From: HGM13862 sp031553915
Lineage (GTDB): Bacteria; Bacillota; Dehalobacteriia; UBA4068
Assembly (NCBI GenBank): GCA_031553915.1
Contig: JAVBKT010000017.1
Location: 12,458 to 76,457 of the forward strand
Length of the DNA: 64,000 nucleotides
Direction: 5' to 3'
Notes under the pieces: model-generated
What the model was told of the DNA's origin: nothing
Seen by the model: the letters and a program-made list of their open reading frames with translations, nothing else
Database searches by the model: none
Made by a program: the position numbers and the translations under genes
Shown: piece after piece, positions 19,550 through 27,973 of the stretch
Layout of the letters: each line of letters opens with the position of its first letter
How positions within the stretch are numbered: position 1 is the stretch's first letter

Positions 19550-19854
19550 ACATAATCACCTTAGGACTGATTACCACAGCGCTGCTGTTGATAATTACCG
19601 GCTTATATATGCTGCTGCGTACGAATAATATGATTCGTATTATTATTGCCATCGAGGTATTGATGAAAGCAGTTACCTTGCTATTGGCCTTTTCCGGATA
19701 TATGAGCGGCAATTATAATTTGGTGCAAACATTTATTATTACCATGATTGTTATTGAGGTTATTGTTGCTGTTGTTGCTGCCGGTATAGCGGTTAGTGTT
19801 TACCGCAATAAAGGCAATATGGATGTGCGTAACCTGAATAATCTCAAAGGATAA
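19546..19854 (+). CDS. NuoK/MnhC-like membrane subunit
   Basis: 102 aa, three membrane helices. Glutamates lie inside the membrane segments IAIEVLMKAVTLLLA and IVIEVIVAVVAAGIAVSVYR, as in NuoK/ND4L, where they form part of the proton path. Translationally coupled to the previous gene by an ATGA overlap. Confidence 0.85.
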   Translation: MNIITLGLITTALLLIITGLYMLLRTNNMIRIIIAIEVLMKAVTLLLAFSGYMSGNYNLVQTFIITMIVIEVIVAVVAAGIAVSVYRNKGNMDVRNLNNLKG

Positions 19855-19866
19855 GGAGGAGACTAC

Positions 19867-20187
19867 ATGGGCAGCTTTGTATTATCACCACCAATTGTTT
19901 TAATTGTCTTATTGATTGTAGGTGCATTTTTCTCCTACATGGTATCTTCTTTATCAGCCAAAGGGGAAATAAGCGCCAGAAAAGAGGAAGCTTATGCCTG
20001 TGGGCAAAGAAATGTTACCCATAGCGTTAGCCCTGAATATAGCCAGTTTTTCCCGATAGCGTTCTTTTTTACCATCATGCATGTTTTGGTGCTGGTTGTA
20101 GCTACCGCACCCAAGGGCGTTATCACTTTACCGCTTATTTATATCGCTGCCGGTGTTCTGGCTCTGATAATTATCATTCGGAGGTAG
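19867..20187 (+). CDS. NuoA-like membrane subunit
   Basis: 106 aa, three helices. The loop EEAYACGQRNVTHS matches the YECG loop of NuoA/ND3 that lies near the active site in complex I, with the cysteine kept. FPIAFFFTIMHVLVLVV matches its second helix. A NuoA homologue is not part of the simplest group 4 hydrogenases. The ribosome-binding site is AAGGAGG. Confidence 0.75.
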   Translation: MGSFVLSPPIVLIVLLIVGAFFSYMVSSLSAKGEISARKEEAYACGQRNVTHSVSPEYSQFFPIAFFFTIMHVLVLVVATAPKGVITLPLIYIAAGVLALIIIIRR

Positions 20188-20190
20188 CAG

Positions 20191-20646
20191 ATGGCTAAGA
20201 ATATTATTGAAAGAGCTGTTGATTGGGGAAGGCGCAAGTCTCCGTGGATTATCCATTTTAATGCCGGGGCCTGTAATGGTTGTGATATTGAGGTTGTTGA
20301 TGCCCTGACTCCCCGTTATGATCTTGAACGCTTTGGCATCCTGCAGCAGGGGACTCCGCGTCATTCTGATGTTTTGGTGTGTACCGGTGCGGTAACACTG
20401 CAAACCAAAGATAGACTAAAACAAATATATGAACAGATGCCTGAGCCGAAATTTGTAATTGCTGTTGGCACTTGTGCCTGCACCGGCGGAATTTTTGACG
20501 GCTGCTATTGTATTAATGGCGGTATTGATTCCGTAATTCCTGTCAACGCTTATTTACCAGGATGCGCTGCACGGCCAGAGGCTATCATTGATGCAGTCGA
20601 TAAACTGTTGACTGCTTTGGAAACATCGCAAAAGGCGGAAGATTAA
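20191..20646 (+). CDS. Group 4 hydrogenase small subunit (NuoB/EchC-like)
   Basis: 151 aa peripheral subunit carrying the [4Fe-4S] cluster next to the catalytic site. Four cluster cysteines are visible: NAGACNGCDIE (Cys28, Cys31), GTCACTGG and LPGCAARPEA. Partner of the large subunit encoded at 21193. Starts 3 bases after the NuoA-like gene; the ribosome-binding site is GGAGG inside that gene's end. Confidence 0.92.
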   Translation: MAKNIIERAVDWGRRKSPWIIHFNAGACNGCDIEVVDALTPRYDLERFGILQQGTPRHSDVLVCTGAVTLQTKDRLKQIYEQMPEPKFVIAVGTCACTGGIFDGCYCINGGIDSVIPVNAYLPGCAARPEAIIDAVDKLLTALETSQKAED

Positions 20647-20659
20647 AGAGGTGATATCT

Positions 20660-21196
20660 ATGGAAGCCGAAGAAAGAATTATCGCTGCAATATTAGAAAG
20701 ATTTCCTTTTTTGGATGAACACATAAAAGTTCAAAGAAAAAGACGGATTGTTGCTGATCCATTAAGCAGGAAAAATTTTGAGCAGGTTCTTGATTATCTG
20801 ATCAACGAAAAACTGTTTACGAAGATGCATCTGGTGATCGGCGTTGATGACGGCGAGGATCTCGGGTTCATCTATATCCTTTCCAATGCTGACAAAGTAA
20901 CCATATTGCTCAAGCAGTCTGCGCCCAAGGATGCGCCGCTGATTAAATCTGTCTGCGCGACTTTCCCCAGCATGCTTTGGTATGAGAGAGAGCTGGTTGA
21001 TTTGTTTGGCGCTATTGTTGAAGAACTGCCGCCTGGTCCGACCTATCCTTTGCCGGATGGCTGGCCGGCAGGCAATTATCCAATGCGCAAAGAGTGGCAA
21101 GTGGAGTATTTTGACAAAGAGACTATGACTTATAATCCACCAACGGAAAAGCCGGCGGAAGCTAAAATAGCAGAAGATGGAGGGCAGTTATCATGA
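20660..21196 (+). CDS. NuoC/EchD-like hydrogenase subunit
   Basis: 178 aa soluble subunit. The segment SMLWYERELVDLFGAIVE matches the NuoC signature (W-EREV-DMFG), followed by the short PLPDGWPAGNYPMRKEW tail. I chose ATG 20660, 7 bases after AGAGGTG; the in-frame GTG at 20651 lies inside that ribosome-binding site. Its 3' end overlaps the large-subunit gene by 4 bases. Confidence 0.88.
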   Translation: MEAEERIIAAILERFPFLDEHIKVQRKRRIVADPLSRKNFEQVLDYLINEKLFTKMHLVIGVDDGEDLGFIYILSNADKVTILLKQSAPKDAPLIKSVCATFPSMLWYERELVDLFGAIVEELPPGPTYPLPDGWPAGNYPMRKEWQVEYFDKETMTYNPPTEKPAEAKIAEDGGQLS

Positions 21197-22419
21197 GTAA
21201 AAAAATAACTATACCAATTGGCCCCCAGCATCCTTCGCTTAAAGAGCCAGGTTGTTTTACTATTACCCTTGAGGGTGAAAAGGTTGTTAACGCAGTTGTT
21301 GGTGTTGGCTATAATCACCGCGGCTTAGAAAAAGCTTGCGAGGCCAGAACCTATTTGCAGGATATTTATATCATCGAACGCGTCTGCGGTATTTGCTCAC
21401 ATACTCACAGCACTGCCTATTGCCAGGCCGTTGAAGAGTTAGCGGATATTGTTATCCCTACGCGCGCTTCTTATCTGCGCGTGCTTATGGCGGAGCTTGA
21501 ACGCTTGCACAGTCATCTTTTGTGGTTGGGCATAGCCGGGCATGAAATAGGTTTTGATACGCTGTTTATGTATGCCTGGCGTGACCGGGAGCGGGTACTT
21601 GATATCCTTGCCCAGTTGGGCGGCAACAGGGTTAATTATGGAATTAACACCATTGGCGGTGTGCGGCGCGATCTGGAACAGCGCACTGTTGATGAACTGC
21701 GCGTTGTGCTTGATTATTTAGAAGAGCAGGATAAATATTATATTGAGCTGGCAATGAGTGAAACCACTTTAGCCGCACGTTTGAGTGGGGTAGGGCAGCT
21801 TTCTTACGAGGACGCAATAAAATATGGCGCGGTTGGCCCGGTGGCGCGTGCTTCCGGTGTGGAAACCGATGTCAGGACTGATGACCCATATGCCTCTTAT
21901 GAGGATATGCCAATGCAGGTTATCACCGATAATCATTGCGATGTCTTTGGCCGGACAGTAGTGCGTACTCTGGAAATGCTGGAAAGCATTAAAATGAGTC
22001 GTTTCATTCTCGATAATATCCCGGATGGTGAAATTTCGGTTAAGGTGCCCAGACGCGTTCCCGCGGGTGAGGTTTTGAGCAAAACTGAAGCTCCCCGTGG
22101 CGAGGATGTCCATTATGTGCGCTCAAATGGCACAGATAAGCCTGACCGGGTAAGGGTCCGTGCTGCAACTGAGGCTAACTGGCATGGTATGGCGCATATG
22201 CTTGAAGGCGATTATCTGGCTGATGTGCCGATCATTGTTGCGGCAATTGACCCATGCTATTCCTGCACAGACCGTGCGATAGTTATAAATAATCCGGATT
22301 CGGGACAGGAAAAAACATGGGATTGGCAAGCTTTGCGTAATTATAGCATTGATTACTATAAAAAACGTGGCTTTGATGCCTCGAAAATCAAACTTGCTGA
22401 ACGGAAGATATTTATCTAA
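21193..22419 (+). CDS. Group 4 [NiFe]-hydrogenase large subunit (NuoD/EchE-like)
   Basis: 408 aa catalytic subunit; reduces protons or oxidises H2 at the NiFe centre. Both CxxC pairs that ligate the metals are intact: ERVCGICSHTHS (Cys65, Cys68) and DPCYSCTDR (Cys355, Cys358). Complex I NuoD has lost these, so this is a true hydrogenase rather than a quinone reductase. A 47-residue tail follows the second motif and is presumably removed by the protease encoded at 23733. The hyp genes upstream supply the metal ligands. Confidence 0.95.
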   Translation: MSKKITIPIGPQHPSLKEPGCFTITLEGEKVVNAVVGVGYNHRGLEKACEARTYLQDIYIIERVCGICSHTHSTAYCQAVEELADIVIPTRASYLRVLMAELERLHSHLLWLGIAGHEIGFDTLFMYAWRDRERVLDILAQLGGNRVNYGINTIGGVRRDLEQRTVDELRVVLDYLEEQDKYYIELAMSETTLAARLSGVGQLSYEDAIKYGAVGPVARASGVETDVRTDDPYASYEDMPMQVITDNHCDVFGRTVVRTLEMLESIKMSRFILDNIPDGEISVKVPRRVPAGEVLSKTEAPRGEDVHYVRSNGTDKPDRVRVRAATEANWHGMAHMLEGDYLADVPIIVAAIDPCYSCTDRAIVINNPDSGQEKTWDWQALRNYSIDYYKKRGFDASKIKLAERKIFI

Positions 22420-22441
22420 GCAGGCGGAAGGATGGGACACT

Positions 22442-23377
22442 ATGTTAATGGCCTTTTTTAATATTTTAATATTCCCCGGTTTCCTCTTTCTTGGGGTATA
22501 TGCTTTGATTTTGGCTTTTATTGACCGAAAAATTTATGCCAGGCTGCAAAATAGACAGGGCCCGCCATGGTTTCAGCCTTTAGCAGATTTTTTCAAGCTG
22601 ATCGGCAAGGAAACTATTATCCCGGATCATGCTGATAAGAAAATCTTTGCGTTTATTCCGGTTTTGGCCTTGGCGGCTGTTACTGCGGCATATTTATATA
22701 TACCGATTTGGAAAAATGCTTCCTTATTGCCCTTTGAGGGCGATCTGATTGTGATTATGTATTTGTTGACCATTCCAACCCTGAGCTTCTTCCTGGGCGG
22801 TTGGTATTCGACAAGCGTATATGCAACACTGGGCGCGGTTCGCGTTTTGACGCAGCTATTTGCCTATGAAGTCCCTTTGTTTATGGCTTTACTGGCCCCG
22901 GCTTTGCTGGCAGACACCTGGTCTTTGTCGGGGATAACCCAATACTATGCGGCGCACCCATTATACATTTTAATTAACATACCAGCGTTTGTTGTGGCTG
23001 TCATTGCCTGTCAGGGCAAGCTGGAACGTGTGCCCTTTGACATTCCGGAAGCTGAGACAGAAATTGTCAGCGGTACTTTTGTTGAGTATACTGGACGCTT
23101 GTTCGCCATCTTCAGAATGGCTATTGACTGTGAATTGGTTGTCGTGGCATCTCTGGTTGCCGCAGTGTTCTTGCCTTTCTTTACCGGTAACCCATGGGCG
23201 GATTTTGGCCTTTATGTTGCCAAAACTTTGGCTATCTTAGTCATCTTTGCCGTTTTCCGGGCCATTATGGCGCGTGTGAGAATTGAGCAAATGGTATCAT
23301 TTTGTTGGCGGATATTAGTGCCATTGGCTTTGGTTCAGCTGATTATTAATTTGTTGTTGAAGGGAGTGCTCGCTTAA
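22442..23377 (+). CDS. NuoH/EchB-like membrane subunit
   Basis: 311 aa, about eight helices; anchors the hydrogenase module to the membrane arm. The conserved loop is VPFDIPEAETEIVSGTFVEY (PEAETELVSG signature), and IDRKIYARLQNRQGPP lies near the N-terminus. The start is ATG 22442, after GGAAGG and directly before the first helix; in-frame extension upstream to 22349 would overlap the large-subunit gene and is rejected. Confidence 0.92.
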   Translation: MLMAFFNILIFPGFLFLGVYALILAFIDRKIYARLQNRQGPPWFQPLADFFKLIGKETIIPDHADKKIFAFIPVLALAAVTAAYLYIPIWKNASLLPFEGDLIVIMYLLTIPTLSFFLGGWYSTSVYATLGAVRVLTQLFAYEVPLFMALLAPALLADTWSLSGITQYYAAHPLYILINIPAFVVAVIACQGKLERVPFDIPEAETEIVSGTFVEYTGRLFAIFRMAIDCELVVVASLVAAVFLPFFTGNPWADFGLYVAKTLAILVIFAVFRAIMARVRIEQMVSFCWRILVPLALVQLIINLLLKGVLA

Positions 23378-23736
23378 TGAAAAATCGACCAGGCGCTGTG
23401 ATTGGATATGCGGTTAAGCAGCTCTTTAAGAAGCCGGCCACAATTAAATATCCCAATGAGGATTTAGTTATTGACCGTAATTATCGCGGCAAATTAAAGT
23501 ATGATCCTGATGATTGCATTGGCTGTAATTTGTGCGTCAGAGATTGTCCTACCGGTGCCATCAAAATTACCAATGTGGGTACCAAAGAAGACAAGGTTTT
23601 TGATTGTGATCTTGATCTAGGACATTGTATTTTTTGCGCGCAGTGTGTTGATAGCTGCCGCAAAGGCTGTTTAGGTTTTACGCCAAACATTGAACTGGCA
23701 ACGCTTGATAAAAAGGAATTGACCATTAAATTATGA
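23377..23736 (+). CDS. NuoI/EchF-like 2[4Fe-4S] ferredoxin subunit
   Basis: 119 aa electron-input subunit. Two cluster motifs: CIGCNLCVRDCPTGA (~47-61) and CIFCAQCVDSCRKGC (~87-101). In the second, the usual Pro after the fourth Cys is replaced by Arg. It probably accepts electrons from reduced ferredoxin, since no NuoE/F/G genes are present. The ATG overlaps the preceding TAA. Confidence 0.93.
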   Translation: MKNRPGAVIGYAVKQLFKKPATIKYPNEDLVIDRNYRGKLKYDPDDCIGCNLCVRDCPTGAIKITNVGTKEDKVFDCDLDLGHCIFCAQCVDSCRKGCLGFTPNIELATLDKKELTIKL

Positions 23737-24215
23737 TATCGTGGCAAAAAGAAATTATTGAAGAAATGCAAAAGGCGCCTAAGATTGCAGTCTTAGGCGC
23801 CGGTTCTGTTCTTTGTGGTGATGATGCGGCAGGGATGATTGTTGTAGAAAAACTAGAGCAATTAGCCGCAAACAAGCCAAATTTAATAACATTGGGCGGT
23901 AGTACCGCACCGGAGAATTTTATTGGCGTATTGCGTTCCTTTGCTCCGGATTTACTTATTTTTGTCGATGCCGCTTATATTGACGGTGAAGTCGGAGATA
24001 TTGCTCTTATTGACGAGAATGATATTACCGGGCTTAATTTTTCTACCCATATGTTACCCTTTGGCGTGCTGCTGAGTTTTATCCGCGCAGAAATACAGTG
24101 CAAAATTAAAATTATAGGCATTAAACCGGGTAATATGGATTTTGGCACAGAGGCGTCATTAATCATTGTACGCGCTGCTGAACAAATCGTAGAGACCATC
24201 AACGCCAATAGTTGA
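23733..24215 (+). CDS. Hydrogenase maturation protease (HycI/HyaD family)
   Basis: 160 aa endopeptidase that removes the C-terminal tail of the large subunit after nickel insertion. Seen: VLGAGSVLCGDDAAGM (family G-GN-L-xDDxxG with the first metal-binding Asp, here Ser-Val instead of Asn), FVDAAYIDGE (second Asp) and STHMLPFG (His). Overlaps the ferredoxin-subunit stop by 4 bases, so production is coupled to the hydrogenase. Last gene of the operon. Confidence 0.9.
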   Translation: MISWQKEIIEEMQKAPKIAVLGAGSVLCGDDAAGMIVVEKLEQLAANKPNLITLGGSTAPENFIGVLRSFAPDLLIFVDAAYIDGEVGDIALIDENDITGLNFSTHMLPFGVLLSFIRAEIQCKIKIIGIKPGNMDFGTEASLIIVRAAEQIVETINANS

Positions 24216-24236
24216 TGGTAAAATATAATTATAAGA

Positions 24237-24280
24237 AATAATAACAGCTAATTAAAGAAATTTAATTAGCTGTTATTATT
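24237..24280. terminator. Bidirectional terminator between hydrogenase operon and lexA
   Basis: Perfect 20-bp stem (arm starts AATAATAACAGC) with the tetraloop GAAA at 24257-24260 and A/T-rich ends. It overlaps the lexA stop codon and serves both convergent units. Confidence 0.9.
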
Positions 24281-24920
24281 TAAGCTTGCGGAAAAGACCA
24301 ATAGGCTTACCAAGTATTTCCATATGATCAGTATAAATAGGCTGCAGGAGATGATTTTCCGGCTGCAGACGGAAACGGTTTGTTTCGCGATAAAAAGTTT
24401 TAACCGTAGCCTCATCATCAATACAGGCTACTACAACATCGCCGTTTCTGGCGCTATTAGTTTCCTCTACAATCAGCAAATCGCCATCTTCAATGCCAAC
24501 TTCAATCATGCTCTCGCCATTAACCCGCAGCATAAAAAGCTGTTTGTTAGAATTGACAAAATTAAGCGGTACCGGAAAATAATCTTCAATATTTTCTTCC
24601 GCATAGGCCGGCTGCCCGGCACTCACTTTACCAATGAGCGGGATATCGACTATTTCCTGCTTGGCAAGAGTTGAAGAGGAGGGGAGAGTGTCTTCAACAG
24701 GCCATTTGAGAACTTCCATGGCCCGTCTTTTCAAGGGGTCTTTGCGGATATAACCCTTTCTTTCCAATGCGTCAATATGAAACTGCACGCTCGAAGTGGA
24801 ACTCAGGCCGACTGCCTGGCCAATTTCACGTACTGAGGGAGGATATCCCTTGGTTTTTATCTGAGATTTAATGTAGTCAAATATTTCAGCTTGTTTAGGG
24901 TTTAGATCAAAATAATCCAT
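24276..24920 (-). CDS. lexA: SOS repressor LexA
   Basis: 214 aa. Winged-helix DNA-binding domain (residues ~1-70: YPPSVREIGQAVGLSS) and S24 autoprotease domain. The self-cleavage site Ala-Gly lies in VSAGQPAY (~residues 98-105), the catalytic Ser in NGESM, and the Lys in DEATVKTF. The start is ATG 24920 with GGAGGTGG 5 bases before it; the upstream extension to 24971 would run through the promoter. Divergent from the LysM gene; LexA boxes lie in the shared region. Confidence 0.97.
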   Translation of the reverse strand: MDYFDLNPKQAEIFDYIKSQIKTKGYPPSVREIGQAVGLSSTSSVQFHIDALERKGYIRKDPLKRRAMEVLKWPVEDTLPSSSTLAKQEIVDIPLIGKVSAGQPAYAEENIEDYFPVPLNFVNSNKQLFMLRVNGESMIEVGIEDGDLLIVEETNSARNGDVVVACIDDEATVKTFYRETNRFRLQPENHLLQPIYTDHMEILGKPIGLFRKLK

Positions 24921-24950
24921 ATTTCCACCTCCATAGAACAATCTATACTC

Positions 24951-25050
24951 ATTATAGCACATCTTTTGCAAAAAGCAAACATTTGTTCATAAATTTTTCT
25001 TGACAAGGAACAAATGTTTGGGTATAATGCAAATATGGAACAAACGTTCA
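24951..25050. promoter_or_regulatory. Divergent SOS promoter region with three LexA boxes
   Basis: LexA-box-like 14-mers of the Bacillota type (CGAACATATGTTCG consensus): CAAACATTTGTTCA at 24976-24989, GGAACAAATGTTTG at 25007-25020 and GGAACAAACGTTCA at 25037-25050. The rightward promoter is TTGACA 25000-25005 and TATAAT 25023-25028 (17 bp), with box 2 inside the spacer. The leftward lexA promoter has its -10 at 24951-24956 (TATAAT on the minus strand), and box 1 covers its weak -35. Both genes should therefore be LexA-repressed. Confidence 0.88.
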
Positions 25051-25072
25051 CGTATTAGTGGAGGAGTATGAT

Positions 25073-25375
25073 ATGAAAAAATCAATTAAAAGGCCAAGAA
25101 AATTGCGTTGTTTAATGGCGATAATTGCCTTTAGTTTGGTTGTCGTTTTAATGGTGTCCGGTTTTTCGGCACAAGCAGATGCCAATAATTTTACTAGTGA
25201 AAGAAAATTTACACCGGTATATGTGGTTTCCGGTGATACGCTTTGGAGCCTTGTGGAAGAGTATTATGATTATCAAGGGGATATCCGTAAGGCTATTAAT
25301 GAAGTGAAGAAAATAAACAATCTTGATAACGCCTCGATTCAGCAAGGGCAAATTATTTATATACCGGAAGCATAA
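25073..25375 (+). CDS. yneA: YneA-like SOS-induced LysM protein (cell division inhibitor)
   Basis: 100 aa: basic N-terminus, one membrane helix (~residues 12-32), then a single LysM domain (VYVVSGDTLWSLVEEYYD ... GQIIYIPEA). Size, layout and position divergent from lexA match YneA of Bacillus, which delays division during DNA damage. The start ATG 25073 follows GGAGGAG by 7 bases. In Bacillus yneB/ynzC follow; here phage DNA begins within about 16 bases of the stop codon. Confidence 0.85.
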   Translation: MKKSIKRPRKLRCLMAIIAFSLVVVLMVSGFSAQADANNFTSERKFTPVYVVSGDTLWSLVEEYYDYQGDIRKAINEVKKINNLDNASIQQGQIIYIPEA

Positions 25376-25391
25376 GCTGCGCAGACAGAGC

Positions 25392-26870
25392 ATGTTTGTC
25401 AATACTTATTTCTTCTTTGTTCCTAATCGCTTAGTATGGGAACATTGGCAGCAGTTTATGGGTGAAAACACTGATTCTGCTTGGATTCCTCAGGTTGAAT
25501 ATGAGATTCCTCAAATTGTTTCTCCAGCTGGTGGCTGGACTGTTGGTACTATTGCTGATTATTTTGGTATTCCTACTGGTGTTGCTGGTCTCTCTGTGTC
25601 GGCTCTTCCTTTTAGAGCCTATGCTTTAATTATGAATGATTGGTTTCGTGATGAAAATCTATCTAATCCTTTGAATATACCTGTTAATGATACTACTGTT
25701 ACAGGTGTTAATAGTGGTGTTTTTGTTACTGATGTAGTTAAAGGCGGTAAGCCTTATATAGCTGCTAAATATCATGATTACTTTACATCTTGTCTTCCTG
25801 GTCCCCAAAAAGGCCCTAATGTGTCTATCGGTCTTGCTGGTGATGTACCTGTCTTTGGTAATGGACAGCAGCTTGGTTTAGTATCTAAAACTTTACCCGT
25901 TGGTGGATCTACACAGTATCTTGGTCTCGCTGGTACTACTGATAGTAAAATTGGTTTATCTGGTAGTGTGAATAATGAAATTGGATCTTCTATAAATTCT
26001 GGTGCTATGTATGCAAATCGTGCATCTGGTGTACCATCAAAAGAAATGTTAGATTTCGCTGATTATCCTTATGAACAAACTGGTCTTGTCGCTGATCTTG
26101 GTCTTGCTTCTTCTATCTCTGTTAATTCTCTTCGTCTTGCTTTCCAAATTCAAAAGTTATATGAGAAAGATGCTAGAGGAGGCACTCGCTATATTGAATT
26201 ACTTAAGGCTCATTTTGGTGTTACTTCTCCTGATGCTCGTCTCCAGCGTCCTGAATATCTTGGCGGAAATCGTTTGCCTATTAATATTAATCAGGTAGTG
26301 CAAAATTCTGAAACTGCTGAAACTCCTCAAGGTAATGTTGCTGGTTATTCTGTTACTACTGATACTCATAGTGATTTTACTAAATCTTTTGTTGAACATG
26401 GCTATATCATTGGTGTTGCTGTTGCTCGCTATACTCATACGTATCAGCAAGGTTTACAACGCTTCTGGTCGCGGAAAGATCGTTTTGATTATTATTGGCC
26501 TGTCCTTGCTAATATTGGTGAACAGCCTGTCCTTAATAAAGAGATATATGCTCAAGGTAATGCTACTGATGATGAGGTTTTTGGTTACCAAGAGGCTTGG
26601 GCTGATTATCGTTATAAACCGTCTATTGTTACTGGTGAAATGCGTTCTCAATATGATATGTCGTTGGATTCTTGGCATCTCGCGGATGATTATGCTGCGC
26701 TTCCTATGCTTTCTAGTACTTGGATAATAGAGGATAAATCGAATGTTGATAGAACTTTAGCTATACAGAGTTCTATATCTAATCAATTTTTTGGTGATTT
26801 TTTCTTCCAGTGCAAAACTACTCGGCCTATGCCTATGTATAGTATTCCTGGGCTAATTGATCACCACTAA
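25392..26870 (+). pseudogene. Gokushovirus major capsid protein VP1, 5'-truncated
   Basis: 492 codons matching the F-protein-type capsid from the segment NTYFFFVPNRLVWEHW onward. In intact gokushovirus capsids this segment lies roughly 60-70 residues in, after the jelly-roll start, so the N-terminus is missing. The rest is uninterrupted and ends in the typical LADDYAALPMLSSTWI and TRPMPMYSIPGL segments. The frame is technically open from 25323, but those codons overlap the LysM gene and are not capsid-like. No ribosome-binding site precedes ATG 25392, so expression of a useful capsid is doubtful. Confidence 0.88.
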
Positions 26871-26882
26871 GGAGTGATTTTA

Positions 26883-26969
26883 ATGGATACTATTAAAAAA
26901 GTTTTTAAGGTGTTTATTTGGTTTATGCTTATTATGTGTGTTTTTTATCTTCTAGGTTTGCTTTTATAA
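26883..26969 (+). CDS. 28-aa single-helix membrane protein of the phage
   Basis: Tiny ORF starting MDTIKKVFKVF followed by a hydrophobic helix to the end. AAGGAGTGA lies 7 bases before its ATG, and the next gene's AGGAGG follows its stop, so it is well placed to be translated between VP1 and VP2. I do not recognise it. A small basic-hydrophobic peptide could act in lysis or DNA delivery; this is inference only. Confidence 0.6.
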   Translation: MDTIKKVFKVFIWFMLIMCVFYLLGLLL

Positions 26970-26981
26970 GGAGGTTAAATT

Positions 26982-27860
26982 ATGGCTGTTTATCAAGCCG
27001 GTTCTGATGGTAATGCGCCTTCTGGTTTAAATCCCGGTGATTATGTTAATACTAATGGCGGTATGTATATGGTAGCCTCTCCTGGTGCTTATGGTTCTAT
27101 TTATAATCCGTCTTCTGGTTATTGGTCTGTTAAGGCTGATGGTTCTAGTCAGGTTTCTAATCAATCTTATTTGCAGTCCGCTCTTAATGCTGCTTCTACT
27201 GTTGCTGAGTCTAATACTGATAGGTCTCAAGATATGGCTCGTGAGCAAATGGGCTTTCAAAAAGAGCAAAATGCTAGAGCTATGGCTTTTAATTCTGAGG
27301 AGGCACAAAAAAATCGTTCTTGGCAGGAAATGATGTCTAATACTGCTCATCAAAGAGAGGTAAAAGACTTAATTGCTGCTGGTATTAATCCTATTCTTAC
27401 TGCTACTGGAGGCAGTGGTGCTGCTGTAACATCTGGCGCCACTGCTTCTGGTGTTACTTCTTCTGGTGCTCAAGGTCAAGTGGATACGTCTTATAATAAT
27501 CTTGTTGGTGGTCTTATTTCTACGATGCTGAATAATCAGACATCTTTGGATATAGCAAAGCTGCAGGCTGGTATTCAGCAATATGTTGCTGATTCTAATC
27601 GTCAAGCGACGCTCGGTGCTGCTGGTACTTCTGCTGCGGCATTGCTTGGAGCTGCTAATATTAATTCTGATACTTCCAAGTATATTAACCAACAAACTTT
27701 GGATCGTCCTAATTCTGTTGGTGGTATCGCTCGCCGTGGTTTAGAGTCTCTTAGTGAACTTATTGATAGTGGAATTAATTCTGCAAAAGGTTTGTTTTCT
27801 GGTTTTAATTGGAATGCTATTGCCGGCGGTCGTGATCTTACTGCCGGTAAAAAAAAGTGA
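26982..27860 (+). CDS. Gokushovirus DNA pilot protein VP2
   Basis: 292 aa, homologue of the minor spike/DNA pilot (H-like) protein that helps genome delivery. The diagnostic segment is MAFNSEEAQKNRSWQEMMSN followed by TAHQREVKDLIAAGINPIL (~residues 105-145), then an Ala/Ser/Gly-rich stretch. AGGAGGTTAAATT precedes the ATG. Complete and uninterrupted. Confidence 0.9.
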   Translation: MAVYQAGSDGNAPSGLNPGDYVNTNGGMYMVASPGAYGSIYNPSSGYWSVKADGSSQVSNQSYLQSALNAASTVAESNTDRSQDMAREQMGFQKEQNARAMAFNSEEAQKNRSWQEMMSNTAHQREVKDLIAAGINPILTATGGSGAAVTSGATASGVTSSGAQGQVDTSYNNLVGGLISTMLNNQTSLDIAKLQAGIQQYVADSNRQATLGAAGTSAAALLGAANINSDTSKYINQQTLDRPNSVGGIARRGLESLSELIDSGINSAKGLFSGFNWNAIAGGRDLTAGKKK

Positions 27861-27870
27861 AAAAAATTTG

Positions 27871-27903
27871 ACCGGCTTTGCCGGTTATGTCATGGGGCCC
27901 CAT
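27871..27903 (+). terminator. Hairpin pair after VP2
   Basis: ACCGGC-TTT-GCCGGT hairpin at 27871-27885, followed by the 12-bp palindrome ATGGGGCCCCAT at 27892-27903. The first could end the VP2 transcript, though only a short T tract follows. Hairpins in Microviridae intergenic DNA can also act in ssDNA replication or packaging. Confidence 0.5.
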
Positions 27904-27973
27904 TCTTCTCTTGATGTAATGGGGCTAAGTGACACCAAATTACCTAAAACAGAGTAGAGGAGGTGAGAACCTT

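Noticed and set aside
25376..25400. GCTGCGCAGAC at the left phage junction resembles the left arm of E. coli dif
   Set aside because: No central hexamer or right arm follows, and the host needs a Bacillota-type dif; likely chance.
26071..27700. Several long reading frames on other frames and the minus strand inside the phage capsid and pilot genes, rich in Leu, Ile and Ser
   Set aside because: They are by-products of the strong T bias at third codon positions and have no ribosome-binding sites.
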